Part shown: in pieces, positions 15,192-24,666 of the stretch | Position numbering within the stretch: position 1 is the first letter of the stretch | How the letters are laid out: every line of letters starts with the position of its first letter | Source of the DNA: Vibrio maritimus | Lineage (GTDB): Bacteria; Pseudomonadota; Gammaproteobacteria; Enterobacterales; Vibrionaceae | Length of the DNA: 64,000 nt | Assembly (NCBI GenBank): GCA_003263775.1 | Contig: JYJJ01000075.1 | Coordinates: 1-64,000, forward strand | Reading direction: 5' to 3' | The notes under the pieces: generated by a model | What the model saw: the letters and a program-made list of their open reading frames with translations, nothing else | What the model was told of the DNA's origin: nothing | Databases searched by the model: none | Made by a program: the position numbers and the translations under genes

Positions 15192-17599
15192 TTACGCCGA
15201 ACAGTAATCAGGATGCTTGAAGTACTGAATAGTTGGGCGACCACGCTTGTTCTTGCTTTGCATGCGGAGCAAGTAACCAAGCTCACATAGTTTATCGAGT
15301 ACCACGTCGCGATTGTCTTTACCAAACGCTGCCCAATTTTTATCTCCGATATCACTCAGAGTGAATGGGTTTGGTAAGCCATCTTGCTTTTCAATGAACT
15401 GTTTACACAGGTCATGCAGCATAGTCTTCTCACACGAACCAAAGATACGATACTGATGGGTTTCTAGGAACTCTACAAAACGAATCGCCTTTTCCAGGGT
15501 CGGAAGTTCAATTTTGCTATTGCTAGCGTTACCCTCAAACATGTGGAATACCAGAGCTAAGCGAGCACACAGTCCCACGTGCTTTCCGACAACAGGCTGC
15601 ATGTCCGTATCAATCTTCGTGATTTTTTGGTGATGTTCTTCCATCCATTTAGCCCATAGCTGCTGCGCAAATGCGTCAAAGCTAAGAACATGGGAGCGAC
15701 CTTTTTCATCGAAACCGATGGTAGCCGCACGTTCAAAAGCTGCGTTGACACGCCCAACTAGATCTTTCTCGTCATCGTGTAGAGGTTTGTCTACATATTT
15801 GCCCTCTGGAATATCTGGCATTACTAGAAGCTGCATACGCTCTAACAAACCATCGTTATCTCCGCCGTGTTTACGGGCGTGTAAAAAGTGCATTAAGCGA
15901 TCTGGCTGGATACCACCACATAGCCACAGGGCTAATCGAGAGATATAAACGGGGTCACGGCTGATACGTTCAATGCTGTAGTCACCACTTCCGTTGAAGC
16001 CCTCCAAATAAAAGGCACGTATTGGAGAGCGTTCATCTTTAAACTCGGTCAACAAACCAGATAGTTCGTCTCGTTGAATTAAGATGCCATCTTTCGTCCC
16101 ACCCAAACGAACACCGATAGCTTCAATAGTAGCGTCGTTGATGACAACCTTACGTTCGACTGGCTTGATGATGTTGGAACGTAGTTCTTCAGCCTCAAGG
16201 AACTTCTGATTGGCTGCGTCTTCGTCGCCTTGCTCGCAAGCCATCATAGCTTCTTCCTCTAGAGCTTTAGCTTTTTTGTCCGCAATCTTGGTTTTAACTT
16301 TGGTCGCTTTTTCAGCCTGTTTAAATTTCTCTGTAAGGATTGCTTGAGCTTTTTTAACAGGTTTAGTCCCTACGGAAAGACAAGGTGTCTTTTTCGTTGA
16401 AGGAGGGGCGATAAGACCACCCCAGAGAACCGGTGTCTCTTTCCAATCGTAATCAGAAGCCTTTGGTTTAATCACATGGCTAGTACCCAGCGTAGCGGCA
16501 TACGAAATGATTAATGGAATAGCGACAAACTCGACTGGCGCGTTGTCTAGCTTATAAGCCTTGTATGTCGCGTACTTATAAATGTCTTCTGGCAGCATAT
16601 TGGCGCTCAGTTGCATCACTGGCGATACCGGTGCCTCCAGCGGCTTAGGTGCCGCCCAGATAGAACTGATTTGATGGTCTGCAATCCATTCGGTATTAAC
16701 GTCTTGATTGGTCGGCAAAGCTACAGGGTTTTGCAAACCTGCCTGCAGCCCGCTTGATAGCGTTGCGTTGATTTCCGTCGCTTCCAGTCCAATCATATAT
16801 GCGGCATTTGCTAGCATTGAATGCGCTTCTTGGTATTGAAGAAACCCAGCTCCGACAAAGGTGCCCATTTTAAATGCTTGGCGATTAAGCTCGTGATTAC
16901 GTGAGCCCTCGCTAGCCATTGCTAGGTTACTAGCACAGCGAGAGATAGCTTCATTGAAGAAGGTAGCCATACCGGTCGTCATCGACGTATCTTTCTTCAC
17001 ATTTGGTGCAGTGGTCGCGGCCGGTGCTGTAGATGCCGTTTGTTCAGGTGTAGTCAATTTCTCGTAGACCGAGCTATCGAGAAATGCCGCGTTCTCTAGA
17101 TCAACGTCATTGATATGTTTGTAGGGCTCCATTTGACCTGTCTTTTTGTTTTTTGCTACCGAAGGCGCAAGTACCAGCAATCCGCCGTCAGCACGAATAT
17201 CCACGGGCAACTCTTTGTTATTAAGCAGGTCGGTGGCGTTTTTGATGGCTACACCCAGTGGCAAACGAAAGACGTAGTGGATACCACCACTTGGCGTCGT
17301 TTGAATGTATGCCTCCTCCCATGGTAGAGAGCCATACTTTGCTTCAAGCACAAACTTGGCAGACTCAACGGCATCCAAACCCTCATAGCAGTCGAAGTCG
17401 AACGCGATGAAGTTGCAATGTAGTGTATTGCCCGTGAGTAATGCGCAGTTCTTATTTGTGAAGTCTTCACGATAACTGGAGGGCTCTCGATTGCGGAGTT
17501 CCTTCCATTTGATGCTGGGGTGCTTTTGCCCCGTGGTACTGGCACCATTGGGATACAGTAACTGTTAAAATCGATCACTTTTAGACGAGTATTTTCCAT
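15192..17599 (-). CDS. Primase-polymerase / DUF3987 replication protein (one-base deletion near start)
   Basis: Likely replication initiator of the satellite, 802 aa when restored. The N-terminus is a bifunctional primase-polymerase (Prim-Pol) domain with HCNFIAFDFDCYEG (D68 and D70 as metal ligands), TTPSGGIHYVFRLP and RADGGLLVLAPS. The C-terminal two thirds is DUF3987, a helicase-like domain with a degenerate P-loop region (APPSTKKTPCL) and the diagnostic RDELSGLLTEF and LEGFNGSG strings. The frame breaks near 17529-17532, where one base is missing in a run of four Cs on the plus strand. Restoring it joins MENTRLKVIDFNSYC to WKELRNREP. The loss matches the artefact pattern in the core genes. 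Alternative: a truncated 728-aa protein, which would lack the metal-binding aspartates. Confidence 0.8.
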
Positions 17600-17696
17600 A
17601 ATAATTTTAGGCAATAAATTGTGAGTAATAAGAGTGGCGCGCCGCAGCTAATACGCCCCCTTTGGCAACGAAATGCTTTTGGGGGCTCCCGTAGAA

Positions 17697-18341
17697 CTAG
17701 ATATTCATGTTCTCAACGATGAATTTCGCACCACGGCGGTTGCAAATACCTTTCAGGCAGGAGACATCGAAACGGTGAGAGCTGGATTTAGCACGCTCCG
17801 CCATAACTTTCTTATTTTCCTCTTGATAAAGGCTGTAACGGACAGCTGCTAGTTCGGTTACGTACCAATAGGCAGGTTTTCCTTTTTTGGAGCGCTGATG
17901 TGAAAGCTCTAGCTCATTTTCTTCTTGGATGCGGCGAATGATGGATTGAGCGCTTTTGTCCATGCCAACTGGAATAAGTTGGTTTAGGTCAGCGATGGTG
18001 ATCTTTTTTCCGCAAATTAGTGTGTTGACTACGCATTCGACAATTTCATTAAAAGTGTTCTGGGGGATTTGGTTTTTCATGAGTACGTTATCCTTAGCTG
18101 TATCTCGTGATTCGATGATTAGTTCCACAATTTCTTTTTGCTCTTGAATGCTGTAACCACACTCAATTGCAGCGGCAATAGAGTCCAACTCGCGGCTGAG
18201 CCAGGCTACGGAGTTAGCCTGCTTGTAGTAGGGCGGTGGCAGAGTTCCTTCTTTAACTTTGCGATAAAGCTTAGGTACAGAGATACCAAGCCATTCTGCT
18301 GCTTGGGCTGGTCTCAATAAGGCTGAGTGATTATTGACCAT
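17697..18341 (-). CDS. DNA-binding protein with AlpA/HTH_17-like N-terminus (214 aa)
   Basis: The first 55 residues (LRPAQAAEWLGISVPKLYRK, then GTLPPPYYKQANSVAWLSRELD) form an excisionase/AlpA-type winged HTH. The remaining 160 residues are helical and of unknown family, with a second HTH-like stretch around ITIADLNQLIPVGMDKSAQSIIRRI. Its first codons overlap the end of the smaller AlpA-like gene by 11 bases, so the two are translationally linked. The primase gene follows about 100 bp downstream, and a GCCCCC/GGGGGC hairpin (17661-17693 region) may separate them. Likely role: regulator or replication/excision factor of the satellite. Confidence 0.65.
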   Translation of the reverse strand: MVNNHSALLRPAQAAEWLGISVPKLYRKVKEGTLPPPYYKQANSVAWLSRELDSIAAAIECGYSIQEQKEIVELIIESRDTAKDNVLMKNQIPQNTFNEIVECVVNTLICGKKITIADLNQLIPVGMDKSAQSIIRRIQEENELELSHQRSKKGKPAYWYVTELAAVRYSLYQEENKKVMAERAKSSSHRFDVSCLKGICNRRGAKFIVENMNI

Positions 18342-18576
18342 TGTTATTAGCCTCTTTCAACTGATTCGCCCAAAGAAGGAGCTCAGATAGAAGCCAGACA
18401 TTCGTGCGACCGATCTTTTTGCGGCGAGGAAATTTGCCTTCATTCTCCAAGACCCAGGCTTGCGAGCGAGAGATTCCTGTGATGCTAGCGCGTTCTTTTT
18501 CCTTACACAGTCGTTCGGACTCTCCGTAAAGGTTGAGGACTTGGACTCTAGGTTGGTTGTTTTGATTGGTTTTCAT
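18331..18576 (-). CDS. alpA: AlpA-family regulator of the satellite
   Basis: 81-aa protein with the AlpA pattern: ASITGISRSQAWVLENEGKF (recognition helix) then PRRKKIGRTNVWLLSELLLW. AlpA-family proteins in P4-like and PICI satellites activate excision and replication genes. The ATG at 18576 has GGTG five bases upstream. An in-frame ATG at 18588 adds four residues and cannot be excluded. It is the first gene of the minus-strand unit alpA, HTH gene, primase. The 97 bp upstream contain a large hairpin and probably the promoter. Confidence 0.75.
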   Translation of the reverse strand: MKTNQNNQPRVQVLNLYGESERLCKEKERASITGISRSQAWVLENEGKFPRRKKIGRTNVWLLSELLLWANQLKEANNNGQ

Positions 18577-18635
18577 GGATACACCCATGTGTTATTGAAC
18601 ATGGGTTTATTAAAACGAAGTCGAGATTTTTTGGA

Positions 18636-18676
18636 GGTGGTAGGAAAAGCGTATTTAAGAAACGTTTTCTACCACC
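18636..18676. repeat. Large hairpin between the unknown gene and alpA
   Basis: GGTGGTAG (18636-18643) pairs with CTACCACC (18669-18676), and GAAAAGCG with CGTTTTC extends the stem with a bulge. It lies just past the stop of the minus-strand gene ending at 18686 and upstream of alpA. It may terminate the former or form an operator; no T run is seen. Confidence 0.45.
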
Positions 18677-18685
18677 CCTTTAAAA

Positions 18686-19480
18686 CTAAGGTCTTGGTTT
18701 GCTTTTAGCGAAAGCAGACTTTGTATAGGTTTGAGTTACTTTTTCTTTGGATATGTCGCTGAATCCAAGAACGTTACAGATGTTGGCGACGTTTCCGTAA
18801 TGTGGTGAGCCAAATGTGCGGTCGAACATGACGGCAATGTACCGGCTGGTAGTAGATGACTCTGTGGTGAAAGATTTAGTGGGAACACTGGGTGTTTGTC
18901 GAGGTACGCTTGCATCTGATGACTTTAGCTGTGAGAGATATAGTTCGAGATAGCCGATCAAATCACTAATCCCTTCACAATCTTTCTGTGAGATAACAGG
19001 CCTAGACACGCTCACGGCTTTGAGGCTATTAACAACAGCTTGTTTCATGCCAATGTTATCTTCCCAACCACAATTGACTATCCTTTCCAGAATCGGAGAT
19101 TCTTGCTTAAAAACGTTCAGATTATTTAGGCTCTCTCTGAGGCTTTCTATCGTTTTTTCGGTGTGGGTAATGCGTTGTTTTATCGTTGATGCATCAAGCG
19201 TTTTGTCGCGAGTCGCCAACCAAGCCTGCTCAATAGAGAGGTGCAGACAAATGTAAAAGGTATTGGCCTCTGTGGAGCAAAGGTCTTCAACTAGTTTAGA
19301 TAGGCCATCCCACATTTTTTGATGGAGTTGACTGAAACCAAGTAGTTCTGAGAACAAATTTTTTTGATAATCAGAGTTCAACATTTTTGAAATGTCGCAG
19401 CATTGGTTACTCTGAGAGGCGACTACAAAGCTTTTGTAGTTAAGAGGTACCCATTCAGGGATATTCCTTTTTATTGTCAT
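18686..19480 (-). CDS. Hypothetical protein at the right end of the island (264 aa)
   Basis: Not recognised. It is predicted soluble and helical, with a stretch of heptad-like repeats (ASTIKQRITHTEKTIESLRE) and a Ser/Thr-rich linker (SVPTKSFTTESSTTS) before a short C-terminal domain. That domain has MFDRTFGSPHYGNVANICN, which looks like an HTH-type region. I chose the ATG at 19480 (MTIKRNIPEW). A longer frame from 19543 would run into the arm-repeat region. Position next to attR, upstream of alpA and on the same strand, suggests a satellite control gene such as a helper-phage sensor or repressor, but this is inference. Confidence 0.55.
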   Translation of the reverse strand: MTIKRNIPEWVPLNYKSFVVASQSNQCCDISKMLNSDYQKNLFSELLGFSQLHQKMWDGLSKLVEDLCSTEANTFYICLHLSIEQAWLATRDKTLDASTIKQRITHTEKTIESLRESLNNLNVFKQESPILERIVNCGWEDNIGMKQAVVNSLKAVSVSRPVISQKDCEGISDLIGYLELYLSQLKSSDASVPRQTPSVPTKSFTTESSTTSRYIAVMFDRTFGSPHYGNVANICNVLGFSDISKEKVTQTYTKSAFAKSKPRP

Positions 19481-19501
19481 ATTTATCCATATATATGCTA
19501 T

Positions 19502-19522
19502 GCGTACATATAAGCGTACATA
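19502..19522 (+). repeat. Arm-type repeat pair near attR
   Basis: GCGTACATA occurs at 19502-19510 and again at 19514-19522, 12 bases apart, in the same orientation and spacing as the pair near attL (5072-5090). It also covers the probable promoter region of the gene at 18686-19480. Confidence 0.55.
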
Positions 19523-19530
19523 AACGAAGA

Positions 19531-19561
19531 AAAGCCGACCCAAACTAATGGTATCGGCTTT
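19531..19561 (-). terminator. Island-borne terminator now serving dusB-fis
   Basis: AAAGCCGA pairs with TCGGCTTT over a 15-base loop, followed on the minus strand by TTTTCTTCGTTT. It lies inside the island, about 27 bases past the fis stop, so it replaces the native terminator displaced to 4863-4896. Confidence 0.65.
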
Positions 19562-19586
19562 ATAATCATAAGCTTAGCTCTGGGCT

Positions 19587-19605
19587 ATTAGTTCATGCCG
19601 TATTT
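19587..19605. repeat. attR: 3' end of fis
   Basis: The 19 bases are identical to 4924-4942. This copy overlaps the final five codons and stop of the intact fis gene, so integration leaves the Fis protein sequence unchanged. Confidence 0.9.
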
Positions 19606-19884
19606 CTTAAGCTTCTTACGAAGAGTACCGCGGTTGATACCCATCATTGTTGCTGCGCGAGTTTGGTTACCGCGAGTGTACTGCATGATGGTGTCTAGTA
19701 GCGGCTGTTCAACTTCCGCTAGAACTAGTTCATACAATTCAGTGACGTCTTGACCATTTAATTGAGCAAGGTAGTTCTTTAAAGACGCTTTAACAGAGTC
19801 ACGTAGTGGCTTCTGTGTGATTTGGTCTGAAGATGTTACTGTAGTAACTGTCAATGGTTCTGAAGTCAAATTTTGTTCGAACAT
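19588..19884 (-). CDS. fis: Fis, nucleoid-associated DNA-bending protein
   Basis: 98-aa Fis, a homodimeric nucleoid protein that bends DNA and regulates rRNA, growth-phase and recombination functions. The C-terminal HTH is fully conserved: NQTRAATMMGINRGTLRKKL followed by KKYGMN. The N-terminal beta-hairpin arms and the core PLLDTIMQYTRGN are present. It is downstream of dusB with 23 bases between the genes, the usual operon. Its 3' end is the integration site of the island, yet the protein is intact because the element restores the last codons. Confidence 0.98.
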   Translation of the reverse strand: MFEQNLTSEPLTVTTVTSSDQITQKPLRDSVKASLKNYLAQLNGQDVTELYELVLAEVEQPLLDTIMQYTRGNQTRAATMMGINRGTLRKKLKKYGMN

Positions 19885-19907
19885 AATCGGTTTAGCTCTT
19901 CTCGTAA

Positions 19908-20876
19908 TTATGATGCAACGTTGTCAAAATAACCTTGCAATGCGTCGAGCTGTTCATTTGCAGCCTCAATCGCGTTGAAGGTACGGCGGAACTCACTCGC
20001 CTGTTCATGTTCCTTTAGATACCAGCCAACATGCTTACGCGCGATGCGTGGACCTAAAAACTCACCATAAAACTGGTGAAGCGCTTGAACATGACCAAGC
20101 AAGATACCCTGCACATCCGAAGTCGGGCGCTCAGGCATCAGTGTGCCGTTTTCCAAATAGTGTTGGATTTCCTCGAAAATCCAAGGCCGTCCTTGGGCCG
20201 GACGTCCAATCATCAAAGCGTCTGCACCGGTGTAATCCAGTACATATTTCGCTTTCTCTGGGCTATCGATATCACCGTTAGCGATAACCGGTATAGAGAC
20301 AGCTTCTTTTACCGCTTTGATGCTGTCGTATTCTGCCTCGCCTTTGTACATGCAGGTACGAGTTCGACCATGAAGGGCGAGCGCCTGTATGCCGCAGTCT
20401 TCGGCTAGTTTTGCTATCTGGACACAGTTTTTATTGTCTGTATCCCAGCCTGTACGGGTTTTTAATGTCACAGGGACATCGACTGCATCGACGACGGTAC
20501 GCAGAATATCTTCGATGATATCTGGGTACTTAAGCAGAGCAGAACCCGCCAGTTTCTTATTCACTTTTTTAGCAGGGCAGCCCATGTTGATGTCGATGAT
20601 CTGTGCACCATTTTCAACACTGAACTGTGCCGCTTCCGCCATAAGTGTTGGATCGGCACCTGCTATTTGCACGGAACGAATACCTGATTCGCCCTCGTGC
20701 ACCATGCGCTGCTGTGACTTGGCTGTTTTCCACAGTTTCGGGTTTGAGGACATCATTTCACTGACGGCCATACCGGCACCGTAACGAAGGCACAACTCAC
20801 GGAACGGTCTATCGGTAACACCCGCCATGGGTGCGACAATAAGGTTGTTCTTAAGTTGGTATTGTCCGATTTTCAA
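19908..20876 (-). CDS. dusB: DusB, tRNA-dihydrouridine synthase B
   Basis: 322-aa flavoenzyme that reduces specific uridines in the tRNA D-loop, using NADPH and FMN. It has a TIM-barrel N-terminal domain with APMAGVTDRPFRELC, the catalytic cysteine region INMGCPAKKVNKKLAGSALL, and LKTRTGWD, ALHGRTR and IANGDI. A C-terminal tRNA-binding helical domain follows. Length is normal for DusB. It is the first gene of the dusB-fis operon. A candidate growth-rate-controlled promoter lies upstream. Confidence 0.97.
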   Translation of the reverse strand: MKIGQYQLKNNLIVAPMAGVTDRPFRELCLRYGAGMAVSEMMSSNPKLWKTAKSQQRMVHEGESGIRSVQIAGADPTLMAEAAQFSVENGAQIIDINMGCPAKKVNKKLAGSALLKYPDIIEDILRTVVDAVDVPVTLKTRTGWDTDNKNCVQIAKLAEDCGIQALALHGRTRTCMYKGEAEYDSIKAVKEAVSIPVIANGDIDSPEKAKYVLDYTGADALMIGRPAQGRPWIFEEIQHYLENGTLMPERPTSDVQGILLGHVQALHQFYGEFLGPRIARKHVGWYLKEHEQASEFRRTFNAIEAANEQLDALQGYFDNVAS

Positions 20877-20911
20877 AACATCGCCACAGGTTTACACAAG
20901 CAAGGGCGCGC

Positions 20912-20940
20912 ATTTTACGCATTTTTTCGGTGCGTGAAAA
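20912..20940 (-). promoter_or_regulatory. Candidate dusB-fis promoter with GC-rich discriminator
   Basis: On the minus strand TTTTCA and TAAAAT are separated by 17 bases and followed by GCGCGCC. A GC-rich discriminator is typical of stringently controlled fis promoters. The -10 lies about 36 bp upstream of the dusB start. Confidence 0.5.
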
Positions 20941-21026
20941 GACTAATATTTGAGCATTTACAATTTGTTTCTGCAAATTGTCGCATTTTCAGTCGCTTAG
21001 TACTAAAACTATTCTTTTTAGAGCGA

Positions 21027-21064
21027 AAATAGCGGTGTTTTAGCCTCCTAAAACACCGCTATTT
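21027..21064. terminator. Terminator of prmA
   Basis: A 16-bp perfect stem (AAATAGCGGTGTTTTA / TAAAACACCGCTATTT) with a 6-base loop lies 13 bases beyond the restored prmA stop and upstream of the dusB promoter. Confidence 0.8.
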
Positions 21065-21076
21065 AAACGAGAATGG

Positions 21077-21957
21077 TTATTTTTTGCCCGAGATACGACA
21101 CCACTCGTTCAGTTCAACGATAGGGTCAATACTCATATCATCGCGGTAGTAGTTCGCTACGTCTTCTGCTTGGGTATCTAGCACGCCTGACATGGCCAGT
21201 TCACCACCAGGCTTAATGAGCCTTTGATGATGCCAGACAAGTCGCGAAGCGGGCCTGCAAGAATGTTGGCAACGACCACGTCAGCAATCAGGCCTTCTGG
21301 CTGATCTTGTGGCAGGAATAGCTCTAACTGATCAGCTACGCCATTGCGCTGCGCATTGTCTTTTGACGCTACCAGAGCTTGAGGATCAATGTCGATCCCG
21401 ATGACTTTTGCTGCGCCCAGTTTGATCGCCGCAATCGCTAAGATCCCTGAACCACAGCCAAAATCGATAACTGTCTTACCCTCAAGGTTGAGTGATTCAA
21501 GCCACTCTAGACAAAGTGCTGTGGTTGGGTGAGTACCGGTACCGAATGCTAGACCTGGGTCAAGCATTACATTGACGGCATCTGGCTCTGGCACATCACG
21601 CCAGCTTGGGCAGATCCACAAACGTTCACCAAACTTCATTGGGTGGAAGTTTTCCATCCACTCACGTTCCCAGTCCTTGTCTTCTAGCTGCTCGACTTTG
21701 TGCGCGAAACCTTCCGGTAGCATATTGCTGCCTTTAATGGTCTCAACTACCCACTTGGTGTCTGCTTCGGCATCGTATAGTGCGACGATATCGGTATCGC
21801 CCCATAAACGCGTCTCACCAGGCAGCGGCTCAAATACAGGCGTATCGTGCGCATCTAGGAAGGTGACAGACAGAGCGCCCGTTTCTTCCATCAGCATGTC
21901 GCCGATTTGCTCTGCATTTTCATTGGTCGCGTTGAGTTTAATTTGAATCCAAGGCAT
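21077..21957 (-). CDS. prmA: PrmA, ribosomal protein L11 methyltransferase (one-base deletion)
   Basis: SAM-dependent enzyme that trimethylates ribosomal protein L11; restored length 293 aa, the normal size. The N-terminal substrate domain begins MPWIQIKLNATNENAEQIGD. The Rossmann domain has VIDFGCGSGILAIAA (SAM binding) and VVANILAGPL (catalytic NIL motif). The frame is lost near 21220, where GGCCTC appears as GGCTC. Restoring one C gives the expected end GELAMSGVLDTQAEDV and a stop at 21077-21079. Alternative: a truncated 259-aa protein, judged unlikely. Confidence 0.93.
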
Positions 21958-22021
21958 AAGTTGGGTCCTAGCAAGGTGAATTTTGCGCAGAGTGTAGCAG
22001 ATTCACTGACACTCGGCATAA

Positions 22022-22045
22022 AAAAACCCGCCGTGGCGGGTTTTT
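22022..22045. terminator. Terminator of accBC
   Basis: AAAAACCCGCC pairs with GGCGGGTTTTT over a 2-base loop. T runs on both sides fit termination of accC, whose stop is at 22062. Confidence 0.85.
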
Positions 22046-22061
22046 ATCAAGAGGGAAGCAA

Positions 22062-23405
<1,344 letters not shown>

Positions 23406-23419
23406 AGTCAAAGCCCCGC

Positions 23420-23881
23420 TTATTCGATGATAACTAGCGGTTGATCGAATTCTACTGCTTGACCATCTTCAGCTAGGATAGCGGTAACAACGCCAGACTT
23501 GTCTGCTTCAATCTGGTTCATCATTTTCATTGCTTCAACGATACAAATAGTGTCGCCAGCGTTTACTGATTGACCAACTTCAACAAATGGTTTTGAGTCT
23601 GGACTTGGCGCACGGTAGAAGCTACCTACCATTGGAGAAAGAACTTGGTGACCAGCTGGTACTGCAGGTGCTGCTTCTTCAGCTGCAACAGGTGCCGCAG
23701 CTGGAGCTGCTGCCGGCGCTGCTACTGGAGCAGGCGCTGCTGCGTATTGAATTGGTGCAGGTGCAGCTGCTGGGCCGCTGCGGCTGATGCGTACTGACTC
23801 TTCACCTTCAGAAATTTCTAGCTCAGCGATGCCAGACTCTTCAACCAGTTCAATTAGCTTTTTAATTTTACGAATATCCAT
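23420..23881 (-). CDS. accB: AccB, biotin carboxyl carrier protein
   Basis: 153-aa BCCP. The start MDIRKIKKLIELVEESGIAE is the conserved N-terminus. An alanine/proline-rich flexible linker (about residues 35-75) leads to the biotinyl domain, with the lysine to be biotinylated in VEAMKMMNQIEAD. The ATG at 23881 is supported by upstream AAGAGAAAG. A longer frame from 23920 is non-homologous and was rejected. It precedes accC and follows aroQ by 58 bases. Confidence 0.97.
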   Translation of the reverse strand: MDIRKIKKLIELVEESGIAELEISEGEESVRISRSGPAAAPAPIQYAAAPAPVAAPAAAPAAAPVAAEEAAPAVPAGHQVLSPMVGSFYRAPSPDSKPFVEVGQSVNAGDTICIVEAMKMMNQIEADKSGVVTAILAEDGQAVEFDQPLVIIE

Positions 23882-23939
23882 GTTTCTTTCTCTTCGTCTT
23901 GTGAGTAAGACGCTTTGCATTAAGCCGTAGAGTATTTGG

Positions 23940-24389
23940 TTAGTTTGCTTTTAGTGCCTTAATGGCCGCTGAAAGCGCAAATTCATAGCCTTGTGGACCT
24001 AATCCGCAAATCACCCCTTGTGCCACATCGGACAGATAAGAGTGATGACGAAACGCCTCTCTGGCATGAACGTTTGATAAGTGCACTTCGATAAACGGGA
24101 TTGAGACACCCAGTAATGCATCACGCAATGCCACACTGGTATGAGTAAACGCTGCTGGGTTAATAATGATAAAATCGATATTCCCAAATGCCGCGTGTAT
24201 GGCCTCAATCAATTCATATTCACGATTAGATTGAAGGTGGGACAGCTCGATGTCGGCTTCTGCCGCTTGCTTTTCTAAGTTATCAACAATTTGTGAGAGT
24301 GTTTCATTGCCGTAATGTCCCGGCTCTCTGACACCTAAAAGGTTAAGATTTGGGCCATTTAAAACTAGAATTCGAGACTTTGCTGTCAT
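23940..24389 (-). CDS. aroQ: AroQ, type II 3-dehydroquinate dehydratase
   Basis: 149-aa dodecameric enzyme of the shikimate pathway, converting 3-dehydroquinate to 3-dehydroshikimate. Signature elements are ILVLNGPNLNLLGVREPGHY (with the catalytic tyrosine in the loop), NPAAFTHTSVALRDALL (catalytic histidine) and FIEVHLSNVHAREAFRHHS. Length is typical. It lies upstream of accB on the same strand, an arrangement common in gammaproteobacteria. The 277 bp between acs and aroQ hold only the acs terminator. Confidence 0.97.
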   Translation of the reverse strand: MTAKSRILVLNGPNLNLLGVREPGHYGNETLSQIVDNLEKQAAEADIELSHLQSNREYELIEAIHAAFGNIDFIIINPAAFTHTSVALRDALLGVSIPFIEVHLSNVHAREAFRHHSYLSDVAQGVICGLGPQGYEFALSAAIKALKAN

Positions 24390-24618
24390 ATTGTCGCCAT
24401 CTTCGGTTAACGTGAAATAAACGAGGTTTATCCCAAGTTTACATAAAAATAGGAGCTGCTGAGAAGCTCATTAAGCTCGTATTTTTAAAAATTGACCAAG
24501 ATTATAGCTAATTCACAACATTTAGCAGCAATTTACTGGTCTAATCACCTGTAGTCTGGCAGAAAATTTGCAGCACAGAGCACATTTTGACAGGCTGCTG
24601 AAAAAACCTGAAACAAAA

Positions 24619-24642
24619 AAGCCGCCCAATTGAGGGCGGCTT
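24619..24642. terminator. Terminator of acs
   Basis: AAGCCGCCC pairs with GGGCGGCTT over a 6-base loop, followed on the minus strand by TTTTTTG. It begins 25 bases past the acs stop. Confidence 0.85.
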
Positions 24643-24666
24643 GTTATCAAGTTGTCAAAAGAGTCA

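Larger units (their letters stand above)
4924..19605. mobile_element. Phage-satellite-like integrative island in the 3' end of fis
   Basis: The element is bounded by 19-bp perfect direct repeats (4924-4942 and 19587-19605) that encode the last codons of Fis (K-Y-G-M-N-stop). Contents in order: tyrosine integrase, DGQHR plus HEPN-like module, small satellite-type genes, phage small terminase, ATPase/histidine kinase/REC-kinase operon, secreted protein, primase-polymerase with DUF3987, two AlpA-like regulators and one unknown gene. No capsid, portal, tail or large terminase gene is present, which argues against a prophage. From memory of the literature, PICI elements share the int-alpA-primase-TerS set, and the small Vibrionaceae satellites called PICMIs insert next to fis with integrase, AlpA and primase. 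This element fits that family but is larger and carries more cargo. Its relation to any particular helper phage is unknown. Confidence 0.85.

Noticed and set aside
17249..17614. A separate 121-aa minus-strand protein upstream of the primase
   Set aside because: Only its first 23 residues or so are real; after the C run at 17529 the frame is wrong. It is the N-terminus of the primase-polymerase interrupted by one missing base.
4924..19605. Complete prophage
   Set aside because: No capsid, portal, tail, large terminase or lysis cassette is found, and the replication/regulation set is that of satellites.
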